Below are positions 1 to 5,233 of a stretch of DNA of 12,264 bases, one piece after another (the first letter of the stretch is position 1; every line of letters starts with the position of its first letter). The stretch lies in assembly GCA_948437815.1 (NCBI GenBank), contig CAOJKG010000023.1, forward strand, positions 1 through 12,264, given 5' to 3'. Under the pieces are notes generated by a model that saw only the letters and a program-made list of their open reading frames with translations, made no database searches and had not been told where the DNA came from. This DNA is from an uncultured Mycoplasmatota bacterium (lineage in GTDB: Bacteria; Bacillota_I; Bacilli_A; RF39; UBA660). Both the position numbers and the translations under genes were made by a program.

Positions 1-1034
1 GGATTAAACCATTCTTTTATAAATGGTGGTAAAGGAAGACTATCTAATGTTCCAGAATTTAGATAATATTCTTCAGTATCTTCTAAATCACCAATTGATA
101 GTAATAAATATTTTTTAGAAGTTAATAATCTTTTTATTTCGGGGTTATCAATTTGATGTATAAAACTATTTAAATATAAAATGTAATTTGCTAAAAAGTA
201 TTCTAGTTCATTTGCAATAAAACATGTTTCTGCTAAATATTCTCCAGGTGTTTGGTCTTCACTTATTTCTCTATTAAAATAATTTTCAATTAAATCTTTA
301 CTTTCAATAGTATCTTCTTCATATTCAGGTTCAGTTTCTTTATCAACATAATGGAATAATTTATCGTAAGATAAAACTCTTTTAGCATGTTTACTGTTTG
401 ATAAAAGAGCTAAGTACCAACTAGCATTAATATTAGGTTTAGCTTCATTAGTTAAATATTTATCATTGTAGTGGGCTAGACATAATTTGATTTTAAGAAA
501 TGTAGCGTTATCAATACTTTTAAAAAAATCTTTTAAACAAGCTTTATGAAAACTAATTAATTTGCGAGCTGGGTTTGTGTCTTTTCCTTCAATTTCTAAT
601 TTAGCAATAAGTTCATATAAGAATAAAATGGTTTTATTTATTTCAAAAATACTTTGCATTTCTTCTAAAGGTGGAGTTAATTTTAATGCTTGATATATAG
701 TATCTTCATATATAAAATCTTCCATATTTAAGTCTATGGCTGTTGGTTCTTCTTCTAAAAATTCAGGGATAGCTTCATATAAAGCATCTGGGTCTTCATC
801 AACAAAAGAAATTTCATCATCATATGTTTCAAAAACACATGAAAAATCTTCTAGAATTTTTTCAAGTTCACTTTCAAAGTCTACTTCTTGATTACAATTA
901 TTAATTTCATTTACATAAAATTCTAATTCATAAAAAGCATCTCTTAAATATTCTATTTTAATAGAACTATCACTCGTAGCTTGATATTTTAAATATAATA
1001 ATTCAAATATTAAATAAACACTATGGTATTCCAT
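1..1034 (-). CDS. Unrecognised acidic protein, 3' end beyond the window
   Basis: Reading frame of 344 codons, open from an ATG at 1034-1032 to the left edge of the window, so the C-terminus is missing. The start is well supported: AAGGAGG (1048-1042) lies 7 nt upstream and a promoter lies just before it. The protein begins MEYHSVYLIFELLYLKYQ. It has no signal peptide or membrane segment and looks cytoplasmic and largely helical. Residues roughly 45-125 are strikingly acidic, with runs such as EEEP, ETYDDE and DEDPD, and a second acidic stretch (KETEPEYEEDTIES) lies further on. I recognise no family, catalytic motif or metal site. The other visible stretches contain many Leu, Tyr and Lys residues. 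It is transcribed divergently from tex, and nothing nearby indicates a function. That it is a real gene is well supported; its role is unknown. Confidence 0.85.
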   Translation of the reverse strand, partial: MEYHSVYLIFELLYLKYQATSDSSIKIEYLRDAFYELEFYVNEINNCNQEVDFESELEKILEDFSCVFETYDDEISFVDEDPDALYEAIPEFLEEEPTAIDLNMEDFIYEDTIYQALKLTPPLEEMQSIFEINKTILFLYELIAKLEIEGKDTNPARKLISFHKACLKDFFKSIDNATFLKIKLCLAHYNDKYLTNEAKPNINASWYLALLSNSKHAKRVLSYDKLFHYVDKETEPEYEEDTIESKDLIENYFNREISEDQTPGEYLAETCFIANELEYFLANYILYLNSFIHQIDNPEIKRLLTSKKYLLLSIGDLEDTEEYYLNSGTLDSLPLPPFIKEWFN

Positions 1035-1061
1035 ATCAAAACCTCCTTAAAGTTAATTGTT

Positions 1062-1090
1062 ATTATAACCAATAAAAAAAGATAATGCAA
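1062..1090 (-). promoter_or_regulatory. Promoter of the unrecognised acidic protein gene
   Basis: On the minus strand, TTGCAT (1090-1085) and a perfect TATAAT (1067-1062) are separated by 17 bp. The predicted start near 1055 would give a leader of about 20 nt with the AAGGAGG site in it. The -35 overlaps the right arm of the upstream terminator hairpin, so that hairpin could also act as an operator. Confidence 0.6.
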
Positions 1091-1128
1091 GCGGTTTAAA
1101 ATACATCATGAATTTAAACGTCATTATC
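1074..1128 (-). terminator. Intrinsic terminator or hairpin at the end of a minus-strand transcript
   Basis: On the minus strand GATAATG (1128-1122) pairs with CATTATC (1087-1081), and inside it GTTTAAA (1119-1113) pairs with TTTAAAC (1100-1094). Seven T residues (1080-1074) follow the outer stem directly. The shape is that of a rho-independent terminator, but the stem is A+T-rich and has an asymmetric internal loop (2 nt against 6 nt), so its strength is uncertain. No coding gene on this strand ends here, so if it is active it terminates a non-coding or leader transcript. Confidence 0.5.
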
Positions 1129-1260
1129 ATATGTTTAGAATTTTAATTTTCAGGGAAATTAGAATGTTTTTCTTATTTTTAAGAAAGTAATAGTAGGGGT
1201 GAGGAATTTTCCTACTAGTTTCCGAGATTGTGAAAAATGGTTTCTAGTCCCCTTTATGAT
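1074..1260 (-). ncRNA. Candidate structured non-coding RNA or leader, about 185 nt
   Basis: This is the 5' part of a gene-free stretch of 320 bp (1035-1354). A minus-strand extended -10 promoter would start transcription near 1260, a few bases before a compact fold. AGGGG (1253-1249) pairs with CCCCT (1199-1195) and encloses two adjacent hairpins: ACTAG (1248-1244) with CTAGT (1218-1214), and AGGA (1213-1210) with TCCT (1205-1202). This would be a three-way junction. A hairpin of TTTCTT and AAGAAA follows near 1164-1185, and a hairpin with a T-tract ends the unit near 1074. No convincing open reading frame lies inside. It does not resemble SRP RNA, T-box, purine, preQ1 or other riboswitch classes that I can recall. 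The pairing works on either strand; the promoter and terminator favour minus. It could be a stand-alone small RNA or an attenuated leader of the minus-strand gene. Confidence 0.4.
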
Positions 1261-1266
1261 ATATGT

Positions 1267-1275
1267 ATTATAACA
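1267..1275 (-). promoter_or_regulatory. Extended -10 promoter for the candidate minus-strand RNA
   Basis: On the minus strand the sequence TGT-TATAAT (1275-1267) is a perfect extended -10 element. No good -35 hexamer is present 16-18 bp upstream, which is normal for extended -10 promoters. It lies back to back with the tex promoter. Confidence 0.5.
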
Positions 1276-1303
1276 TACTATATAAATTTTTACTATCTTT
1301 TAG

Positions 1304-1332
1304 TTTTCATTTTTCTTATTTTATGTTATATT
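1304..1332 (+). promoter_or_regulatory. Promoter of tex
   Basis: TTTTCA (1304-1309) and TATATT (1327-1332) are separated by 17 bp, with a TG one base before the -10. The tex ribosome binding site AAGGAG (1341-1346) follows 8 nt before the ATG, so the tex leader would be only about 15 nt and would not include the structured element upstream. Confidence 0.5.
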
Positions 1333-1354
1333 TTTTATACAAGGAGTAGATAAC

Positions 1355-3499
1355 ATGAATGAAAATATTATTAAAGAAATATGTTTGGAATTGAATATTA
1401 AAGAATTTCAAGTTAAAAATACACTAGAATTATTAGAGGGTGGAGCGACCATTCCTTTTATTGCTAGATATCGTAAAGAAGCAACTGGGACTTTAGATGA
1501 AAATCAAATTAGTAAGATTAATGAAGTGTATACTTATCAAGTTAATCTTTTAAAAAGAAAAGAAGATGTTATTAGATTAATTGATGAAAAAGGTATGCTT
1601 ACTGATGAACTTAAAAATGAAATTATGAATGCTTCTAAGTTAGTCGATGTGGAAGATTTATATCGTCCTTTTAAAGAAAAGAAAAAAACTAAAGCGACTG
1701 AAGCGATTAAACTAGGATTGGAACCACTAGCTAAAGAAATATTTAGGGAAAATAAAGATATCGAAGAAATAGCTAAAAAATATATTAATGATAAAGTTAA
1801 AGATGTTACTTTTGCTTTAGAACAAGCTTGCTATATCGTAGCAGAAAATATTAGTGATGATGCTAAATTTAGAAAATATATTAGAGATAATACAATGAAG
1901 TTTGGTGTTTTAAAATCTGTAAAGAAGAAAAAAGCTGAAGATGAAGCACATGTATATGAAATGTATTATGATTATAGTGAAAATGTAAAGTATGTAAAGC
2001 CTCATAGAGTGCTCGCAATAAATAGAGGAGAAAAAGAAGGAGTACTTTCTGTATCAATAGAATATAATCTGGAGTTTTTAGAAAATTATTTACAATCTAG
2101 ATTAATTCATAAAAGAGGACAAAAAACAGAAGACCTTTTAAAATTAAGTATTACTGATGCTTTAAAAAGACTTATTATGCCAAGTATCGAAAGAGAAATT
2201 AGAGCAGAAATAAGTGAAATAGCTGAAGAATCGGCGATTCATAATTTTAGTAGTAATCTTCATAACTTACTGATGCAACCACCTATGAAAAGTAAAGTTG
2301 TTTTAGGTTTTGACCCTGCTTTTAGAACTGGTTGTAAACTCGCAGTTATTAGTCCTAATGGAGAAATGTTACATATTGATGTAATATATCCACATGAACC
2401 TAAAAATGAAGTAGAAAAATCAAAACAAAAAGTATTAGATTTAATTGATAAATATAAGGTTGATGTTATTGCTATTGGTAATGGAACTGCTTCAAGAGAA
2501 AGTGAAGCGTTTATTGCTAATACAATTAAAGAAGCTAAAAGAGATGTGCATTATATTATTGTTAACGAAGCAGGCGCTAGTGTCTATTCAGCTAGTAAAC
2601 TTGCACAAGCAGAATTTCCAACTTTACATGTTGAAGAACGTAGTGCAGTGTCAATTGGTAGACGTTTAATTGACCCATTGTCAGAACTAGTTAAAATTGA
2701 ACCAAAAGCAATAGGAGTTGGAATGTATCAACATGATGTAACACCAAAGAAACTTGATGCAGAATTAGAATTCGTTGTTTCTAGTGCCGTTAATAGCGTG
2801 GGAGTAAATGTTAATACTGCTTCTCGTGAACTTCTTAATTATATTTCAGGAATGAATAAGAAAATGATTGATAAGTTTATGGATTATAAAGCTAAAGTTG
2901 GTTCTATTTTAACTCGAAAAGAATTATCAAAAGTGTTTAGTGAAAAAGTTTATGAGCAAGCTATAGGATTTCTTAGAATTCCAGAAGGAACTAATATATT
3001 AGATAAAACTTCTATTCACCCAGAAAGTTATAATGTAGCTTTAAATATTTTGAATAAATATAATTTAACTTTAGAAGATATTGGTAAAGAAATTATGGCT
3101 AAAACTTTTCAAGATGTAAATATAGAAAATTTAGCAAAAGATGTTAATAGTGATATTTATACAGTAGAAGATATTATTAAATCTTTTATTGCTCCGCTTA
3201 GAGATCCTCGAGATTCAATAGCCGCACCAATATTAAAAAGTGATATTTTAACACTTGAAGATTTAAGTGTAGGAATGGAACTTGAAGGGGTAGTTAGAAA
3301 TGTTATTGATTTTGGAGCTTTTGTAGATATTGGTCTTAAAAATGATGGCCTCATTCATATATCTGAAATAAGTGATGATTTTATTAAACATCCTAGTGAA
3401 GTTTTGCATGTAGGGGATATTATTAAATGCTATGTTCTTGATATAAATAAGGAAAAGAAAAAGGTAGCATTAACGTTAAAAAATAGTAGTCTTAAATAA
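1355..3499 (+). CDS. tex: Tex-family RNA-binding transcription accessory protein
   Basis: This 714-residue cytoplasmic protein has the Tex (YdcI/YhgF) domain order and near-standard length. The helical Tex N-terminal region carries the hallmark GGATIPFIARYRKEATG at about residues 29-45 and DLYRPFKEKKKTKA at about 101-114. A YqgF/RuvX-like domain starts with VVLGFDPAFRTGCKLAVI near residue 315. Helix-hairpin-helix motifs follow at about 478-560 (VNVNTASRELLNYISG). A C-terminal S1 RNA-binding domain occupies about 638-709, with GMELEGVVRNVIDFGAFVDIG and DGLIHISEI. Family knowledge: Tex proteins bind RNA and affect transcription and stress tolerance, but the exact reaction is unsettled. The gene is monocistronic, with its own promoter and a terminator overlapping the stop. 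The start is fixed by AAGGAG 8 nt upstream. Nothing looks degraded. Confidence 0.96.
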   Translation: MNENIIKEICLELNIKEFQVKNTLELLEGGATIPFIARYRKEATGTLDENQISKINEVYTYQVNLLKRKEDVIRLIDEKGMLTDELKNEIMNASKLVDVEDLYRPFKEKKKTKATEAIKLGLEPLAKEIFRENKDIEEIAKKYINDKVKDVTFALEQACYIVAENISDDAKFRKYIRDNTMKFGVLKSVKKKKAEDEAHVYEMYYDYSENVKYVKPHRVLAINRGEKEGVLSVSIEYNLEFLENYLQSRLIHKRGQKTEDLLKLSITDALKRLIMPSIEREIRAEISEIAEESAIHNFSSNLHNLLMQPPMKSKVVLGFDPAFRTGCKLAVISPNGEMLHIDVIYPHEPKNEVEKSKQKVLDLIDKYKVDVIAIGNGTASRESEAFIANTIKEAKRDVHYIIVNEAGASVYSASKLAQAEFPTLHVEERSAVSIGRRLIDPLSELVKIEPKAIGVGMYQHDVTPKKLDAELEFVVSSAVNSVGVNVNTASRELLNYISGMNKKMIDKFMDYKAKVGSILTRKELSKVFSEKVYEQAIGFLRIPEGTNILDKTSIHPESYNVALNILNKYNLTLEDIGKEIMAKTFQDVNIENLAKDVNSDIYTVEDIIKSFIAPLRDPRDSIAAPILKSDILTLEDLSVGMELEGVVRNVIDFGAFVDIGLKNDGLIHISEISDDFIKHPSEVLHVGDIIKCYVLDINKEKKKVALTLKNSSLK

Positions 3500-3516
3500 T
3501 AAATTTAAGGCTTTTT
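3488..3516 (+). terminator. Terminator of tex
   Basis: AGTCTTAAAT (3488-3497) pairs with ATTTAAGGCT (3503-3512), including one G-T wobble, around a 5-nt loop, followed by five T residues. The left arm includes the first base of the tex stop codon, TAA at 3497-3499, separating tex from the fibre locus. Confidence 0.75.
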
Positions 3517-3551
3517 ATATTAAAATAGTTTTTTCTAATGTATATTGAGTA

Positions 3552-3580
3552 TTTACTTTTTTTGTAAAAAGTTTAGTAAA
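3552..3580 (+). promoter_or_regulatory. Inverted repeat just upstream of the first fibre subunit promoter
   Basis: ACTTTTT (3555-3561) pairs with AAAAAGT (3566-3572) around TTGT, and TTTACT (3552-3557) matches AGTAAA (3575-3580) in an alternative register. It ends 5 bp before the -35 hexamer and lies outside the transcribed region. It could be an operator, or simply A+T-rich curvature or an UP-like element. No known regulator site is recognised. Confidence 0.25.
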
Positions 3581-3585
3581 AATGG

Positions 3586-3614
3586 TTGCATTAATGTAAA
3601 ATAAATGATATGAT
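3586..3614 (+). promoter_or_regulatory. Promoter of the first fibre subunit gene
   Basis: TTGCAT (3586-3591) and TATGAT (3609-3614) are separated by 17 bp. An upstream in-frame ATG at 3610 falls inside this -10 box and would not be transcribed, so this promoter decides the gene start at 3646. Confidence 0.65.
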
Positions 3615-3645
3615 TTTTATGATAAAAGAGAGGAGGATAGGAAGA

Positions 3646-4386
3646 ATGGAAAAGAAAAATACTGTGTTACTAACTGTTATTGCTGTTGCTACTCTTTTAG
3701 TTGCTGTTGTTGGAGCTACATTTGCTTACTTCACTGCTTCTAATAGTTCTACTGGTGATGCTGCAGGAAACGTTAATGTTAATACTGCTACTGAAAGTGC
3801 AGATTTAGTTTTAAATGTTGACAAAGTTACTGGTTCAAATAATATTTTTTACCCAGGAACTAAAAACTTCGTAGGAGCTACTGCTAGCGCTTCATTTAAA
3901 GATGATAATGCACCAGCTGATGGCAAAAATTATAATATTAGTTATACTTTAGAAGGTAAAGTTACGTTAGCTGAAGCTTTTGCTACTGAAGTTGAATGGG
4001 AATTATATGAAACAGAAACTGATTTAAGCAGTGGTTTAATTACTTGCGGTGCTATTACTGAATATACACCAACTGAAGGTGAAAATGCAGGAACTGCAGT
4101 TGCTGGTACTAAAACTCAAAGCTGTACTTTAGCTCCATCATTAGCAAATGATGCTTCTAAGAAAGTTAAATCTGGCACAATTAATGCTGGAGAACTAACT
4201 GCTACTGTAACTCATAGTGGTACTGTTAGAACTAATGGTGCTACTGCAGGTACTACTAAATATTATTATTTAGTTGTTACACTTCCAGAAAAAGGTACTG
4301 ATCAATCTGCTGATGCAACTGGTAAAACTATTACTATTGCAATCGACAAAATTGAATCAACTGGTTCTGCTGTTGCAGCTAGCTAA
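3646..4386 (+). CDS. TasA/CalY-like secreted fibre subunit, probable major subunit
   Basis: The product is 246 residues from the ATG at 3646, chosen because GAGGAGG (3630-3636) lies 9 nt upstream; the earlier in-frame ATG at 3610 lies in the -10 box. The N-terminus has Lys at residues 3-4, a hydrophobic segment (7-24) and then ATFAYF (24-29). This resembles SipW-type signal peptides, in which TasA is cut just before a Phe (GTWAA|F). The mature part is rich in Ala, Thr, Gly and Val, predicted beta-rich, with FYPGTKNF near 68-75 (the usual PG turn) and a closing DQSADATGKTITIAI strand pair near 219-233. Two Cys (134, 160) could form a disulfide. Ala, Thr and Val codons are mostly GCT, ACT and GTT, suggesting high expression. 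Family knowledge: TasA/camelysin proteins form matrix fibres. The assignment rests on architecture and on the signal peptidase downstream; sequence identity to characterised members looks low. Confidence 0.75.
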   Translation: MEKKNTVLLTVIAVATLLVAVVGATFAYFTASNSSTGDAAGNVNVNTATESADLVLNVDKVTGSNNIFYPGTKNFVGATASASFKDDNAPADGKNYNISYTLEGKVTLAEAFATEVEWELYETETDLSSGLITCGAITEYTPTEGENAGTAVAGTKTQSCTLAPSLANDASKKVKSGTINAGELTATVTHSGTVRTNGATAGTTKYYYLVVTLPEKGTDQSADATGKTITIAIDKIESTGSAVAAS

Positions 4387-4387
4387 T

Positions 4388-4422
4388 AAAAAGTGTGTTT
4401 TTAAAAATAACACTTTTTTTTT
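4388..4422 (+). terminator. Terminator of the first fibre subunit gene
   Basis: AAAAAGTGT (4388-4396) pairs with ACACTTTTT (from 4410) around an A+T loop, and a run of nine T (4414-4422) provides the U-tract. It immediately follows the stop codon, so most transcripts probably carry this gene alone. Confidence 0.75.
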
Positions 4423-4452
4423 GCAATTTTTTGTTAAGTGAATAATATTGTC

Positions 4453-4481
4453 TTGAAAAAACTGTCTTTTTTTGGTAATAT
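4453..4481 (+). promoter_or_regulatory. Promoter of the second fibre subunit gene
   Basis: TTGAAA (4453-4458) and TAATAT (4476-4481) have a 17-bp spacer. GGAGGG (4503-4508) then lies 6 nt before the ATG at 4515. Confidence 0.55.
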
Positions 4482-4514
4482 ATATTTATAGTATTATAGT
4501 ATGGAGGGTGTGTT

Positions 4515-5117
4515 ATGCATTCAGTTGAAAAGAAGATTTATTTAGGGTTACTTGTCTGTCTACTTGTTTCAGTAGTTGGGACATCGTTTGCTTACTTTGC
4601 TAGTTCGACAACAATTAGTGGTGAAGGTGGAAAAGCAAATATGAGTACTGCTGATATGGTTGGAGTAAGTTTTGATGCGGGAGATTCTGCAATTAATCTT
4701 CAGAATGCTATGCCAGGTTTAGGAAAAGAAAAAGGTTTTGCTGTAACTCTTACACCAACAAGTAATACCAAAACTATTACGTATGCTATAAAATTAAATA
4801 TTACAGAGAATACTTTTGTTAAATGTGACGATACTAATTATAAGGCTGATGAACCAAATCAAAATTTATGTACCAAAGATGCAGAAGAATTAGTATATAC
4901 TTTAATGGATGAAGAAGGTAATACTCTTGCTACTGGTGATTTACTAGGAAAGACAGAAAGTTTAACATTGAAAAAAGAAACTAAAACTGTTGATGTAGAA
5001 ACTACTTTTAATTATAAACTTAATGTTACTTATAAAGATACTAATGCAGATCAAAATCATAATGCTAATAAGTCTTTTGTTGGAAGTTTAAGTGTTGAGT
5101 TTGCACAAGCTGATTAG
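4515..5117 (+). CDS. TasA/CalY-like secreted fibre subunit, smaller paralogue
   Basis: The product is 200 residues. A short basic start (KK at 6-7), a hydrophobic segment (8-22) and GTSFAYF (22-28) match the export signal of the preceding gene. The mature part is predicted beta-rich. A PG turn (AMPGLGKEKGF, about 65-75) is followed by a strand pair containing KTITYAIKLNITENTF (86-101), which closely matches KTITYDIGVLVSENTF in the large repeat protein downstream. The end, with DQNHNANKSF then GSLSVEF, parallels DQ..ATGKT in the first subunit, and the final FAQAD recalls the end of CalY/TasA proteins. Cys104 and Cys119 bracket an Asp/Asn loop and may form a disulfide. Its own promoter and terminator suggest it is made in a different amount from the first subunit: a minor subunit, adaptor or fibre starter by analogy with TapA and TasA. 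That role is inference. Confidence 0.75.
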   Translation: MHSVEKKIYLGLLVCLLVSVVGTSFAYFASSTTISGEGGKANMSTADMVGVSFDAGDSAINLQNAMPGLGKEKGFAVTLTPTSNTKTITYAIKLNITENTFVKCDDTNYKADEPNQNLCTKDAEELVYTLMDEEGNTLATGDLLGKTESLTLKKETKTVDVETTFNYKLNVTYKDTNADQNHNANKSFVGSLSVEFAQAD

Positions 5118-5121
5118 TTTT

Positions 5122-5145
5122 ACTACTCTTATGAGTAGTTTTTTT
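5122..5145 (+). terminator. Terminator of the second fibre subunit gene
   Basis: A perfect 7-bp stem, ACTACTC (5122-5128) with GAGTAGT (5133-5139), has a 4-nt loop and a run of seven T (5139-5145). It is one of the cleanest terminators in the window. Confidence 0.88.
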
Positions 5146-5165
5146 ATAATATTTTATTTTTGATA

Positions 5166-5194
5166 TTGCCATTATTTTAGGGTTATGATATACT
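5166..5194 (+). promoter_or_regulatory. Promoter of the large repeat protein gene
   Basis: TTGCCA (5166-5171) and TATACT (5189-5194), each 5/6 to consensus, are separated by 17 bp. AGGGAG (5220-5225) lies 8 nt before the first ATG at 5234. Confidence 0.6.
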
Positions 5195-5233
5195 TTTAAA
5201 TAGATAATAAGATAGTGATAGGGAGTGTTCTAG

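Noticed and set aside
1053..1130. 25-codon minus-strand frame in the candidate RNA (ATGATAATGACG...)
   Set aside because: No Shine-Dalgarno precedes it, it runs through the terminator hairpin and the next promoter, and its composition is ordinary A+T-rich sequence.
1195..1253. Mn2+ (yybP-ykoY) or preQ1 riboswitch
   Set aside because: AAAGGGGA on the minus strand recalls the start of the Mn2+ riboswitch, but the conserved inner loops are missing and the element is too short; the preQ1 loop and A-rich tail are also absent.
3610..3645. Twelve-codon N-terminal extension of the first fibre subunit from ATG at 3610
   Set aside because: The ATG lies inside the -10 hexamer TATGAT and would precede the transcript start; GAGGAGG is correctly spaced for the ATG at 3646.
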